DNA of 48,404 nt from Dehalococcoidia bacterium (GTDB lineage: Bacteria > Chloroflexota > Dehalococcoidia > SZUA-161 > SpSt-899): contig JAQTRE010000008.1 in NCBI GenBank assembly GCA_028711995.1, positions 1 through 48,404 on the forward strand. The letters run 5' to 3'. The notes beneath the pieces are model-generated. The model was not told where the DNA came from and did not search any database. It saw only the letters and a program-made list of their open reading frames with translations. Every line of letters begins with the position of its first letter. Positions within the stretch are counted from its first letter, which is position 1. Shown piece by piece: positions 1 through 8,669 of the stretch. Made by a program: the position numbers and the translations under genes.

Positions 1-2
1 GA

Positions 3-104
3 GGTTTACTCTTCTACCGCCTGATGGAGCAGGCAATAGCTTGTGCCCCCGTGCCGCGTCAAATGATCGTAGGAGGCCATCCACAACATATGGTATATGG
101 TTGA
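3..104 (+). CDS. Possible C-terminal end of an upstream gene (partial)
   Basis: An open frame enters from the left edge and stops with TGA at 102-104, giving about 33 residues that include the string MIVGGHPQHM. Codon choice looks like that of the neighbouring genes, but the piece is too short to recognise and no family is assigned. It may be only a chance open frame. Confidence 0.25.
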   Translation, partial: GLLFYRLMEQAIACAPVPRQMIVGGHPQHMVYG

Positions 105-168
105 GTAAAGTGCATACCCACTTAAAGTAAAAGGCTATTGTTATTTCGAGAGAGAGGGGGCTTCGAGA

Positions 169-256
169 GTGCAGAGACACTTCTCTGCCGAGGTTTTAGG
201 GGTGTCCCCTAAATTTCTTTTTCTTCCCCAAGAGTGGGGGCAAGGGGGTTGATTGG
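169..256 (+). repeat. Dispersed intergenic repeat, copy 1
   Basis: This segment has the layout shared with 15886-16004, 34832-34944, 37081-37192 and, partly, 20966-21018. It has a GTGCAG...CTGCC hairpin, then a G-rich run with a GGGGTGTCCCC core, a pyrimidine stretch with TTCTTCCCC, and a GTGGGGGCAAGGGGGTTGAT end. It lies directly upstream of the gene at 281. The outer TCTGATCA-type end is not evident on the left, so this copy seems worn. Confidence 0.6.
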
Positions 257-280
257 CTCTTAGCTAGAGCTGCTTAGATT

Positions 281-694
281 ATGGGTATGCACGTTTTCAC
301 CTATGGTACTCTGATGTTCGATCCCGTCTGGTCGAAAGTGGTCAGCGGCACATATGAAAAGAAGGAAGCCAGGGTGTTCGGCTACAAACGGCAAAAGATG
401 AAAGGGGAAGTCTATCCGGCGATGGTTCCGGGAGACGATACCGACTTTGTGAACGGAATCGCTTATCCCAATGTGAACTTCAACGATCTCAAACGGATCG
501 ATGAATTCGAAGGTCCCCACTTTCAGCGGGCCTTGGCGGGATGCCGGTTACCCGATGGAAGCACGCTGATTGCTTGCATCTACGTCCTCGATGACCGATT
601 CAGCGATCGGGTGATGGACGAACCATGGGATCCGGCACGGTTCTCTGAATCCGGGATGGATGAGTTTTTGATGAATTATGGATTGGAACCCTGA
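281..694 (+). CDS. Gamma-glutamylcyclotransferase-like (AIG2/GGCT fold) protein
   Basis: A 137-residue protein of the GGCT/AIG2 family. These small cytosolic enzymes typically release 5-oxoproline from gamma-glutamyl compounds, although many bacterial members have no proven substrate. The N-terminal VFTYGTLM (residues 5-12) is the family's signature substrate loop. YPAMVPG (45-51) and DEFEG (74-78) follow in the usual order, and DEFEG should carry the catalytic Glu. Length is normal for a stand-alone domain. ATG codons occur at 281 and 287 and neither has a strong ribosome site, so the start could be two residues later. Its end overlaps the start of the methyltransferase at 678 by 17 nt, so the two genes are probably co-transcribed. 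Fold assignment is firm; substrate is unknown. Confidence 0.8.
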   Translation: MGMHVFTYGTLMFDPVWSKVVSGTYEKKEARVFGYKRQKMKGEVYPAMVPGDDTDFVNGIAYPNVNFNDLKRIDEFEGPHFQRALAGCRLPDGSTLIACIYVLDDRFSDRVMDEPWDPARFSESGMDEFLMNYGLEP

Positions 695-1460
695 AGACTA
701 CGCCAGAAACTCCGGCGCTCAGTTGGCATGGGCCCGGGAATTTATCTCTAGACTCAATCTGGCAGGGAATGAAGCGCTGCTGGACGTCGGTTGCGGCGAC
801 GGCAAAGTCACCGCGGAATTCGCCACGGTCGTGCCCCAAGGCTTCGTGCTCGGCATCGACAGCAGCAGTGCGTTTATCGACTATGCCCGGCTGCACTATC
901 CACCTTCTCTTTACCCCAATTTGCAGTTCGAACAAATGGATGCCCGAGAGTTGGCCCATACCCGACGGTTCGACGTCATCTTCTCGAACGCCACCCTCCA
1001 CTGGGTGGAAGACCATCGGGCATTCCTTCTCGGCTGTGCGCGTCTCTTGAAGCCGCAGGGTCGGCTGATAATATCCTGCGGCGGCCAAGGCAACGCAGCC
1101 GATGTGTTTGCGGTGATAGATGAACTGATCCGAGAGCCCCGCTGGGCTCCTCACTTTGAGGATTTCTCCTTTCCTTACTTCTTCTACTCTCCATCCAAAT
1201 ACGAACGCTGGTTAACCGAAGCAGGCTTTCACCCCATGCGATTGGAACTGGTGGAAAAGGACATGACCCACCATGGACGAGAAGGCCTGGCAGGCTGGAT
1301 TCGCACCACGTGGATGCCCTACACGCATCGTGTCCCGGCCGATAAGCGCGAGAAGTTCATCTTCGAATGTGTGGACGGATACCTCAAAAAACATCCGGTA
1401 GACAAGCTATGGTGCAGCCATGTTAAAATGGTACGGTTGGAAGTGGAGGCCCATATCTAA
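678..1460 (+). CDS. Class I SAM-dependent methyltransferase
   Basis: A 260-residue Rossmann-fold methyltransferase of the trans-aconitate/BioC-like type. LDVGCGDGKV (residues 35-44) is motif I, which binds S-adenosylmethionine. The acidic residue after the second strand is D61 in LGIDSSSAF, and FSNATLHWV is the post-motif typical of small-molecule methyltransferases. A C-terminal half of about 120 residues, probably covering the substrate, is rich in aromatic residues. The gene starts inside the end of the preceding cyclotransferase gene and is followed after 10 nt by the cupin gene with a strong ribosome site, so the three look like one operon. The methyl acceptor cannot be read from sequence. 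Confidence 0.85.
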   Translation: MDWNPEDYARNSGAQLAWAREFISRLNLAGNEALLDVGCGDGKVTAEFATVVPQGFVLGIDSSSAFIDYARLHYPPSLYPNLQFEQMDARELAHTRRFDVIFSNATLHWVEDHRAFLLGCARLLKPQGRLIISCGGQGNAADVFAVIDELIREPRWAPHFEDFSFPYFFYSPSKYERWLTEAGFHPMRLELVEKDMTHHGREGLAGWIRTTWMPYTHRVPADKREKFIFECVDGYLKKHPVDKLWCSHVKMVRLEVEAHI

Positions 1461-1470
1461 GGAGGATTTA

Positions 1471-1821
1471 ATGAAGCTCATACAGTACATCGATGTCAAA
1501 GCAACGCACCTCGAAAACGATCAGGCGAAAGGGGTGGATGCGCGAGTGGTCATCGGCAAAGCAGACGGCGCGACCAATTTCTGCATGCGAGTCTTTGAGA
1601 TTTCCGCCGGAGGATATACGCCCAATCACTCCCATGATTGGGAACATGAGATGTTCATCCATTCCGGCAAGGGCGAAGTTTACAGCGATGGCAAAGGGAA
1701 CCCAGTCAAGCCCGGCAGTGTGATTTTCATCCCCGCTAATGAGATCCACCAGATACGAAACACCGGCAAGGAGCTGCTGGTTATGGCTTGTCTTGTCCCA
1801 TCGAAAGCCCCTGAACTATAA
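1471..1821 (+). CDS. Small cupin-domain protein
   Basis: A 116-residue single-domain cupin. Motif 1 appears as HSHDWEHE (residues 53-60, with H53, H55 and a following Glu as metal ligands). Motif 2 appears as PGSVIFIPANEIHQ with H93. This pattern fits a metal-binding beta barrel, as in small stand-alone cupins that act as isomerases, dioxygenases or ligand sensors. The ATG at 1471 was chosen over an in-frame ATG at 1420 because AAGGAGG sits just upstream and the 1420 start would overlap the methyltransferase gene. It is the last gene of the apparent operon that starts at 281. The substrate is unknown. Confidence 0.8.
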   Translation: MKLIQYIDVKATHLENDQAKGVDARVVIGKADGATNFCMRVFEISAGGYTPNHSHDWEHEMFIHSGKGEVYSDGKGNPVKPGSVIFIPANEIHQIRNTGKELLVMACLVPSKAPEL

Positions 1822-1822
1822 T
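1793..1822 (+). promoter_or_regulatory. Candidate sigma-70 promoter for the gene at 1860
   Basis: TTGTCC (1793-1798) and TATAAT (1817-1822) are separated by 18 nt and overlap the end of the cupin gene. The position would allow the cyclase-like gene to be transcribed on its own. Confidence 0.4.
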
Positions 1823-1859
1823 AAACTAGGATGGCTTTTGAGAGATGTTGGAGAGAAAC

Positions 1860-2639
1860 ATGCAGACATGGAAACCGACAACCAAGCGTTTTGTTGCCTA
1901 TTTTGATATCATGGGATTCAAGGAAATGGTCTACCGCAATGGCCACAACACCGTATTGGACAAGATGATCAAACTGAGGGAGCGAGTGGATCTGATAGAG
2001 AACGAGGCCAGGCGATTGCTCAACCGTCAAGAGGATTCCGGCCCAAGGAAGAAAGCGCGCCGTTCTATGGATGTCCCCATCCTGCCCGTATTCTTTTCTG
2101 ATTCCATCTTGTTCGTCTCCCAAAATGATTCCAAGGCCTGCGCCAGAAAGATATTATTATCGGCCTCATGGTTGCTTGCTGCGTCGCTCATCCAGGGCAT
2201 TCCCATGAAGGGCTCGTTGGCATATGGGATGCAGACGGCGGACTTTGAAAAGTCGCTGCATTTCGGGAAACCATTGACCGATGCATACCTGCTGGAACAA
2301 GAGGTGGGCCTGTATGGCGCCGTCTTGCACAACTCCATGGAAACCTATCTCAAGCAAAATAACATGATTGACCGGCCGATTCGGAATCACAACATCGTGG
2401 TCCGTTACAACATTCCCCTCAAGAAAGGTAATGCCACACACTACTGTGTCAATTGGCTCGGAATGTTCGATTTCCTAAAGCAGGACCCGGAGCCAGTTGT
2501 ATCTGCTCTGTATGATACAGTTTCAGGCAGCATCAGATCCTATGTGGATAACACGGTCACTTTTATGAGGGCCGTTCAATCCGAACAGCCTTGCCAGACA
2601 TTCATCCCGGGCAACATACAGGAGGACCCTGAAAACTGA
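1860..2639 (+). CDS. Uncharacterised protein with a nucleotide-cyclase-like fold
   Basis: A protein of about 259 residues with no confident family name. The N-terminal FVAYFDIMGFKEMV resembles the first metal-binding strand of class III nucleotidyl cyclases (F-x-D-I-x-G-F). VFFSDSILFVSQND could be the second metal Asp. The later GSLAYGMQTADF followed by FGKPLTDAYLLEQ resembles the glycine and 'yG-x-x-x-n-A-x-x-le' segments of the same fold. No signal peptide or membrane span is seen. The ATG at 1860 is preferred over 1845 because GGAG lies 6 nt upstream of it. The cyclase relationship is an inference from motif order. The protein could instead be a degenerate, non-catalytic relative. Confidence 0.6.
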   Translation: MQTWKPTTKRFVAYFDIMGFKEMVYRNGHNTVLDKMIKLRERVDLIENEARRLLNRQEDSGPRKKARRSMDVPILPVFFSDSILFVSQNDSKACARKILLSASWLLAASLIQGIPMKGSLAYGMQTADFEKSLHFGKPLTDAYLLEQEVGLYGAVLHNSMETYLKQNNMIDRPIRNHNIVVRYNIPLKKGNATHYCVNWLGMFDFLKQDPEPVVSALYDTVSGSIRSYVDNTVTFMRAVQSEQPCQTFIPGNIQEDPEN

Positions 2640-2679
2640 GTCCGATTTGTTCTCACCCAAGCGGCAGGAGCCCTGAAAG

Positions 2680-3585
2680 ATGTCAACGGTGACACTTGAA
2701 ACCGGTTCTCTCCGGCTTGAAATCCTTCCGGAAGCAGGGGCGAGCGTGGTGACCTTTGCCAGGCGGTTTGGCGGCGTCTGGCTTCCCCTTCTCAGAGAGA
2801 CGCCCCCGGAGGCGATCGCAGCTCTCAATCCTTCCCTGATGGCTTCCTTCACGCTTCTTCCGTGGTCCAATCGCATTCCGGAGGCTACCTTTAGGTTTCA
2901 GGGACACCACTATCCTCTGCGGGCCAACACGCCGGAAGGTTATGCCATTCATGGTGATGTGCGCCGCCGACCCTGGAAGGTCATCGCCAAACGTCCCGCC
3001 GCAGTTACATGCGAGATAGATTCCAGGGATTTCTCCGACTTCAATTTCCCCTTTCCCCTCACCGCTCAAATCCACTACGAGTTGTCAGAGACTGATTTCG
3101 ATACCACATTGATGCTCACCAATTCAGGAAACACTCCGATGCCCGCCGGATTCGGATTTCACCCCTATTTCAATCGAGCCTTTGGCGCACATGGTGTTGA
3201 TGAAGCCCAACTGCAGCTTCACGTTGCAGGAGTATATCCTCCTTTGCCCGGAGGCCCGATGGCCTTGGTGACCAGAGAACAGGATTTTTCCCGTCTCGCT
3301 TCAATTGACAAGCGCGATATCAATCACTGCTTTGGAGGCTGGACGGGTCAGGCAACCATTGTTTATCCCGGTGCAGGGGTGCAACTTCGGCTGGACTGCG
3401 CCCCTGTTCTGGGGCACGTGGTGGTTTTCACCCCGCCGGACAAACCTTATTTTGCCGTCGAACCTGTTTCCCATGTGACGAACGGGTTCAACTTGTTCGC
3501 CCAGGGTCAAGCGGGCACAGGGATACAGGTGCTGGAGCCGAGAGAGTCGATGGCCGGAAGATTTCGGCTCAAGGTACTTCAGTAG
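2680..3585 (+). CDS. Aldose 1-epimerase family protein (GalM-like)
   Basis: A 301-residue protein of the galactose mutarotase superfamily, which interconverts alpha and beta anomers of sugars in the cytosol. The sugar-binding strand LLPWSNRIPEATF (residues 59-71, with the N-R pair), YAIHGDVRRRPW with H91, FGFHPYFNRAF with the second catalytic His, and the late Glu in AVEPVSHVTNGFN are all present in family order. Length matches bacterial GalM-like proteins. No sugar operon is nearby, so the physiological sugar is unknown. It may be a hexose-6-phosphate epimerase of the YeaD type rather than GalM proper. Confidence 0.88.
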   Translation: MSTVTLETGSLRLEILPEAGASVVTFARRFGGVWLPLLRETPPEAIAALNPSLMASFTLLPWSNRIPEATFRFQGHHYPLRANTPEGYAIHGDVRRRPWKVIAKRPAAVTCEIDSRDFSDFNFPFPLTAQIHYELSETDFDTTLMLTNSGNTPMPAGFGFHPYFNRAFGAHGVDEAQLQLHVAGVYPPLPGGPMALVTREQDFSRLASIDKRDINHCFGGWTGQATIVYPGAGVQLRLDCAPVLGHVVVFTPPDKPYFAVEPVSHVTNGFNLFAQGQAGTGIQVLEPRESMAGRFRLKVLQ

Positions 3586-3774
3586 AGGGATATCTCGATT
3601 TTTCCGCCAGGGAGCCCAGCAAGGCAGCCCCTTGGACCCGTGACAATGAGCCGTATCTATGGTAATATGGGACAACTCAGAGATATTTCCTGCAGTCGCC
3701 ATCAAAAATCGGCGGGCGAAAAACGGAGTCAGATGACGCGGTTGATTCGCGCGAATTGATAGGAGGGCAAAGGA

Positions 3775-4230
3775 TTGGAGTTTCTCGATAGTTGGCTATG
3801 GTTGATTTTCATTGTAGCGGGACTATTTCTGGCCATATTGGAGCTGCTGATTGGAGTGGATACAGGGCTCGATCTCGTCATCATGGGATCCGCCTTTGTT
3901 ATCGGGGGATTGGTCACATGGCCAGCCGATTCCTGGGTGCTGACTGCTGTGATCGTCAGCCTGCTCTCATTGGCATATGTGGCATTCGGCAGAAGATATA
4001 TTCACCGGCGCATGCTGGTCAAAGAAGAAAGGACGAATATCGATGCGCTGATAGGCATGCAGGGGACCGTATTGAAGGCAATTTCAGAGAACGTGGATGG
4101 ACTGGTCAAGGTTGGGCATGAGGAGTGGAGGGCCAGAGCCGAAGGGCAGATTGCTGAAGGGATTGGGATAGAGGTTACGGGTATCAGTGGAGTGACTCTG
4201 CTGGTCACGAAAAGCGAAAGGAGTAGCTGA
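3775..4230 (+). CDS. NfeD-like membrane protein
   Basis: A 151-residue protein with two or three hydrophobic segments in the first 75 residues ([16 protein letters not shown], then [15 protein letters not shown] and [17 protein letters not shown]). A soluble C-terminal domain (about residues 87-150) has the small OB-like beta barrel seen in NfeD proteins: [10 protein letters not shown], then [14 protein letters not shown], then [16 protein letters not shown]. The start is a TTG at 3775 with AGGAGGG upstream. The SPFH gene follows 2 nt after the stop codon. This NfeD-SPFH pairing is widespread and thought to organise membrane microdomains, so a joint role in membrane homeostasis is likely. Confidence 0.85.
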   Translation: MEFLDSWLWLIFIVAGLFLAILELLIGVDTGLDLVIMGSAFVIGGLVTWPADSWVLTAVIVSLLSLAYVAFGRRYIHRRMLVKEERTNIDALIGMQGTVLKAISENVDGLVKVGHEEWRARAEGQIAEGIGIEVTGISGVTLLVTKSERSS

Positions 4231-4232
4231 AA

Positions 4233-5126
4233 ATGGTAATCGCACTAATCGTCGTACTGGTTGTGATCGCATTGCTGGCGGTGATCACGCTTGCCAAATC
4301 CATCGTCATCATTCACCAGGCACAAAAAGGGATTGTGGAGAGGTTCGGGCGCTATAAGGAGACGCTGGATCCCGGACTTCGATTTATTATCCCCTTTGCG
4401 GATTCCCTCATGGGCAGGGTAGACTTGCGAGAGAGTGTCCTGGACGTGGAGCCGCAGCCGGTCATCACCAAGGACAATGTCACCGTGACCGTGGATGCAG
4501 TCATCTATTACTACGTTACGGATGCCAAAAAGGTCAGCTACGAAGTGGCCAACTTCTACATCGCCATCAGCAAGCTGGCGCAAACCAATCTTCGTAACCT
4601 GGTCGGCGATATGAGTCTGGATGAATCATTGACCTCAAGGGAGCGTATCAATGCCTCCCTCCGCAATACCCTCGATGAGGCTACCGACAAATGGGGAGTG
4701 AAGGTCACCCGTGTGGAAGTGAAAGCCATCGAACCCCCTCGGGATATCTCGGATGCGATGAGCAAGCAGATGAAGGCCGAACGGGAAAAACGAGCCACAA
4801 TTCTAACGGCAGAGGCCTATCGCCAGAAGCAGATACTGGAAGCCGAAGGAGACAAGCAGAATGCCATCCTGAAAGCTGAAGGTCTCAGGCAACAGTCGAT
4901 TCTGCTGGCCGAAGGCGAGAGGCAAGCGGCCATCCTCCGCGCCGATGGCGAAGCCAAAGCCATCGAGACAGTCTCTGTGGCAGCCGATAAGTTCTTCGTC
5001 GGCAACGCTCAGAATCTCAAACAGCTTCAGGTGGCGCAGGCTTCCCTGGAGAAAAATACCAAACTCGTGGTGCCCGATAAATCCAGGCTCATTAATGTGA
5101 TTGATATGTTCAGAACGCCGGAGTAG
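4233..5126 (+). CDS. SPFH/band 7 membrane protein (stomatin/QmcA type)
   Basis: A 297-residue slipin. Residues 1-25 form a membrane anchor. They are followed by the band 7 domain: [19 protein letters not shown], then [15 protein letters not shown], then the conserved [19 protein letters not shown] and [11 protein letters not shown]. Residues about 185-245 are a charged coiled coil of AEG-rich units ([28 protein letters not shown]), as in stomatins and flotillins. Members oligomerise into membrane-bound cages or rings, often around proteases or transporters. The gene is coupled to the NfeD-like gene, its usual partner. The specific client is unknown. Confidence 0.9.
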   Translation: MVIALIVVLVVIALLAVITLAKSIVIIHQAQKGIVERFGRYKETLDPGLRFIIPFADSLMGRVDLRESVLDVEPQPVITKDNVTVTVDAVIYYYVTDAKKVSYEVANFYIAISKLAQTNLRNLVGDMSLDESLTSRERINASLRNTLDEATDKWGVKVTRVEVKAIEPPRDISDAMSKQMKAEREKRATILTAEAYRQKQILEAEGDKQNAILKAEGLRQQSILLAEGERQAAILRADGEAKAIETVSVAADKFFVGNAQNLKQLQVAQASLEKNTKLVVPDKSRLINVIDMFRTPE

Positions 5127-5288
5127 CAAGTAATCTGGCAGAATGGCGTAGCCAGTGGCACGGTAGGCTCTCTGACAAAGTGATGAGCCAGCCGTCATCC
5201 GGACAAAGACCAGCCGACTTCGGTCGGTGCAATGTTTCACCCAATATGGGCAACGTCTTAATCATTCTCCGAGTGAAAGGAGGCCAAA

Positions 5289-5708
5289 ATGCCAATCAAA
5301 TATTCAATCTCCGATGATGGACACTTCATCCATGCGGTCGCTAGTGGTTCCGTGACAGGCCCAGAATTTGTCGAATACGAAGTGGCCCACGCCATTGATG
5401 AACGGATCAAGCCTCCCATCGCCGAGTTGCTGGAGATTCAGCCTGGCGCTTTGAGGCAGGTCACAACGGACGATATATCGAAGGTGCTGGAGCGGCGCAA
5501 GGAATCAAAAACCTGGCCCACACCGCATCGGTGCGGCATCGTCGTATCGTTGAGCGATATGCACGCCTGGAATTTGGCCAAATTCTATGAAGGCATGACC
5601 ATCCTTCATTCGCCGGAAATAGTAATCGTCTTCAATGATGTCAGTACTGCCAAAAGCTGGCTTGGCTTCAACAACTTCCATCCGAAGAAAGGCGGGGCAC
5701 GCGGCTAA
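5289..5708 (+). CDS. Small STAS/SpoIIAA-like protein
   Basis: A 139-residue soluble protein without recognised catalytic motifs. The pattern of a short strand (HAVASGSVTGPEF), a helix with DERIKPP, a strand AELLEI, and later CGIVVSLSDMHAW and VIVFNDVSTAKSWL resembles STAS-like alpha/beta proteins that bear on signalling or lipid binding. That comparison is a guess from shape and spacing. AGGAGG lies upstream of the ATG. The gene stands alone between the SPFH gene and the thymidylate synthase homologue. Confidence 0.6.
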   Translation: MPIKYSISDDGHFIHAVASGSVTGPEFVEYEVAHAIDERIKPPIAELLEIQPGALRQVTTDDISKVLERRKESKTWPTPHRCGIVVSLSDMHAWNLAKFYEGMTILHSPEIVIVFNDVSTAKSWLGFNNFHPKKGGARG

Positions 5709-5843
5709 TTTCCCATCCGACGGGCTCCCGCTGATCAGTGAATATGGGCCGGGAACTGCTCTCGTCGAGAGTGTGCCGATTTGGTGGAGTTTCCGTCCTG
5801 GCCGATGTTGCACCTCCCCATATATAATTGCTAGAATTGACAC

Positions 5844-6494
5844 ATGCAAATCAGCATGATCGAAGGAAGAGACCTGTCGGAGGCCTTCTTCCATTCCTGC
5901 CGCAAAGTACTGCAGGAAGGCTATCAGTACGTGATCGATAAGGGAAGCTTCGAGGGGGCAAAGAGAAGAGAACTCGACTTTGCAGTAATCCACATCAAAC
6001 AGCCAGGGAACAGACCGCTTGTGCCGGATGTCCCCCAGGGTGTACCTCCACCGACCAGCGATAACTACATCAACGAATACATGTCCTATCTCATCACGGA
6101 TGCCATTCAGCCGCATGAGCAATATACTTACGGTCAATATCTGGCTCCCCAAATCGATACGGTGATCCACCGCTACAAGAACGACGGACCAGAGTGCAAT
6201 CAACTGTGCATGACGGTCGGAGGCAAGGAATCCCTCGATCTGGAGCATCCCCCATGCCTGAGGATGGTCGATACCCGGATCCGATATGGCAAGCTACACT
6301 TTATTATCTACTTCAGAAGCTGGGATTTATGGGCCGGGTTTCCCACCAATCTCGGCGGCCTCCAGCTTCTCAAAGAATATATGGCTGGTGAGATCGGAGT
6401 GGAGGATGGGGAGATGATCTGCGTCAGCAAGGGACTTCATCTCTATGAATACTCTTGGGAACTGGCCGCCTCTGTGGCGAGGATTAATCTTTAA
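5844..6494 (+). CDS. Thymidylate synthase-family protein, archaeal-length
   Basis: A 216-residue protein with the thymidylate synthase core, which in the canonical case methylates dUMP with methylene-tetrahydrofolate. The catalytic Cys is C138 in EHPPCLRM. R158, S159 and D161 (YFRSWDLWAG), N169 (FPTNLGG), H199 and Y201 (KGLHLYEYSW) fall at exactly the spacings of E. coli C146, R166, S167, D169, N177, H207 and Y209. Length fits the short archaeal-type enzymes. Oddities: the pair matching R126/R127, which binds the dUMP phosphate across the dimer, is N119-Q120 here. The His after the catalytic Cys is Leu. The substrate may therefore differ or the activity may be lost. No folate genes are adjacent. 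Confidence 0.82.
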   Translation: MQISMIEGRDLSEAFFHSCRKVLQEGYQYVIDKGSFEGAKRRELDFAVIHIKQPGNRPLVPDVPQGVPPPTSDNYINEYMSYLITDAIQPHEQYTYGQYLAPQIDTVIHRYKNDGPECNQLCMTVGGKESLDLEHPPCLRMVDTRIRYGKLHFIIYFRSWDLWAGFPTNLGGLQLLKEYMAGEIGVEDGEMICVSKGLHLYEYSWELAASVARINL

Positions 6495-6619
6495 TCCTTC
6501 AAGAGCAAGAAGAGCATTACACCATGCATTCATCTCTACGGTATCGGGCACTCCATCATTGGCGATAGGCGCTCTGAGGATAAGGAAGTGCAGCGCATTT
6601 CCTCTGTACGATTTTCTCT

Positions 6620-6649
6620 AAACCAAGGAGACAAGCTGAGTCTTGGTTT
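6620..6649 (+). other. Inverted repeat (hairpin) in the 5' region of the gene at 6749
   Basis: AAACCAAG at 6620-6627 and its exact complement CTTGGTTT at 6642-6649 form an 8-bp stem with a 14-nt loop. No T run follows, so it is a weak terminator. It could instead be a leader or operator structure for the following gene. Confidence 0.35.
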
Positions 6650-6748
6650 CAGCCCTCAATCAATAGTTGCATCAACTTCAATTACCGTCTTACAGGAGCA
6701 TTGCTGCGGCTTACCCCGGTCATCTAAACAATAGCAGCCCCTCTCGCA

Positions 6749-8605
6749 TTGACAGTGTCAGAGGCGTTGACAATTGGAGCTGAAGTGTTTAATCTAAGCC
6801 AAATGCCTATTCATCCTCGAAAGGGGCAGCCTGCGGGCCAAATAGAAGTAACTTATCCCGATGGTTCAAAAGGCGAATTGGCGCTGGAATTTCTGGCTAG
6901 ACTGGGTGGCGGCAGAGCGGCCGAAGTATATTTAGTCAGAGATAATCGGACAGGCAAGCTATACGCGGAAAAAGTATTTAAGACTCAACAAGGCCTCTCC
7001 ACATCTGCCCGGGGTTTGGTCTATCGAATATTTTTTCAAGCCCCTCCACCATATGAGGCAAGGGAAAGCGCAGTCCGCGCGTCCCTGTTTCGCAGAAAAG
7101 TGCTGCGGGATTTAACAGAGCTCTGGTTTGGCAGACCGCTGGTCGCTGATGCCTACTATACCCGCTGGCATGAAGAAGAAAAAGCCTTTGTATTGGGCAC
7201 AGAATATATCGAAGGGAGAGGTCCCAGACCAGGCCCAATTAACCGACGATTCTTCCGCCGCTTGCTCCACAACTATCCGACTCGATTCTTCAAAACAATC
7301 ACCAGATCGAAGTTCAGCAGAGAAAAAAACTCGAATTGGGAGATCGATGAGGCTGTCGCTCAGCTGGACAGGTTCAAGGACAAGTTTCACCAGGCTGGAT
7401 TCACAGGCTCGGAATGGCAGGTGGATAAGACCCTCTCCGTGCCAACCAGCAATCTGCGTAGAGATGCGAGCAACGAGTGGATATTGATTGATGTGGAATC
7501 GGCATTTCCAGCGCTAATCCGGCCCCATTATCTTTGGCAGGCACTCAAAATCGGCTCAGTTCCTCTGTTCGATGATGTTGATTTCACCACGCTCCACAAA
7601 TATGTGGATGGCAACCGTGTGGAACTCGTTGATCGGCTCGGGGAGGATCGAGTACAGACACTGAATGGCTATGTAGAGCAGTTAGAATACTTTACCAGGG
7701 CGTGGAAGGAAAGCGAACCCGCTATATTCAGCCACAGACATCGCCTGATAACTGCCCCGCTGTTGCGAGCGAAAATCCGTCAGGGCCTTATCGATTACTG
7801 GCAGATAACCGGGCGGATATCGGCAGAAAAGGCCGAGCATCTCAAGACATCCCGATTGCGCTTTTTCGGCTACGCTTCATGGGATTTCGCCAGAGAACTC
7901 TGTTCCCTGCCTTTGAGCATTCCAGGCTCACTGAAGAAGCTCGGCCAACGCCTGATACAAACCGTGACATGGTCGCTTCGCCTGTTTTACTACGCGCTTT
8001 TCTCGGAGAACCGGCTGCGAGAGGAAACCGAACGCTTCGTGAACCAGAACATCAATGATTGGCAGAACTCAGGGCGGCTGACTGAAGCGGAGGTAGCCCA
8101 GTTGAGAAAGGATGTTCAGTCGCCCTCTTCGGCGGAATATCTGAAAGGCTTTTTGGTCCAGCTGGGACTTCAGGCGTTAGAACCTCCGGTCATTGGCTAT
8201 GCAGCTGTTGTTTGGCTGGCTGTCTATCTGGGTTCCCCTGAAATCCTGGCGGCTATTTTCATCTCTCCATTGTTAAGAACAGGCTATACGCTATATCGAA
8301 AGCTGAAGAACAGGAAAACAGGAATATCCTACCGATACGCGTTTTGGGTCGGAGTACTCCCCCACGTAGGAATCATGGCTTACCCCGCGCAGATGTCCTC
8401 TGCTAATCCCGATCTTTCTATCTTTCTGGCCCGTTTTCAGGCATCCCGGTTCGGCTCTCATGTGCCGTTGTTTGGCGGCACCGATTCGCGTCTGGAACAC
8501 CTTTGCATCAAGGCCATAAATGTACTGGCCTCACTGCAATATGAATTAGGCAATCTGACTGGGGCGATAGGGAAAAGCTTGCACTTGAACAAAGGCAACT
8601 CTTGA
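6749..8605 (+). CDS. Large protein with an atypical kinase-like N-domain and a C-terminal membrane region
   Basis: A 618-residue protein I cannot name. Residues 44-80 look like a protein-kinase N-lobe: the glycine-rich RLGGGRAAEVYLV (51-63), then YAEKVF with K75. Residues 222-250 could be a reduced catalytic loop and metal Asp: WQVDKT...VPTSNL with D226 and N235, then WILIDVESAF with D248. The usual H-R-D is not present. A helical middle part repeats a pattern (IDYWQITGRISAEKAEHL and NDWQNSGRLTEAEVAQL). Residues about 475-555 hold membrane-like segments (VIGYAAVVWLAVYLG, YAFWVGVLPHVGIMAY). The start is uncertain: TTG 6749, GTG 6755 or ATG 6803, none with a strong ribosome site. It may be a lipopolysaccharide-kinase-like or ABC1/RIO-like membrane kinase. 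Confidence 0.65.
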   Translation: MTVSEALTIGAEVFNLSQMPIHPRKGQPAGQIEVTYPDGSKGELALEFLARLGGGRAAEVYLVRDNRTGKLYAEKVFKTQQGLSTSARGLVYRIFFQAPPPYEARESAVRASLFRRKVLRDLTELWFGRPLVADAYYTRWHEEEKAFVLGTEYIEGRGPRPGPINRRFFRRLLHNYPTRFFKTITRSKFSREKNSNWEIDEAVAQLDRFKDKFHQAGFTGSEWQVDKTLSVPTSNLRRDASNEWILIDVESAFPALIRPHYLWQALKIGSVPLFDDVDFTTLHKYVDGNRVELVDRLGEDRVQTLNGYVEQLEYFTRAWKESEPAIFSHRHRLITAPLLRAKIRQGLIDYWQITGRISAEKAEHLKTSRLRFFGYASWDFARELCSLPLSIPGSLKKLGQRLIQTVTWSLRLFYYALFSENRLREETERFVNQNINDWQNSGRLTEAEVAQLRKDVQSPSSAEYLKGFLVQLGLQALEPPVIGYAAVVWLAVYLGSPEILAAIFISPLLRTGYTLYRKLKNRKTGISYRYAFWVGVLPHVGIMAYPAQMSSANPDLSIFLARFQASRFGSHVPLFGGTDSRLEHLCIKAINVLASLQYELGNLTGAIGKSLHLNKGNS

Positions 8606-8669
8606 ATAGGTGCCAATTTCGAAGATGGGAGAAGTTTCCCCGGGTGCAGTCGGACAAAAGAGGCTTTGA

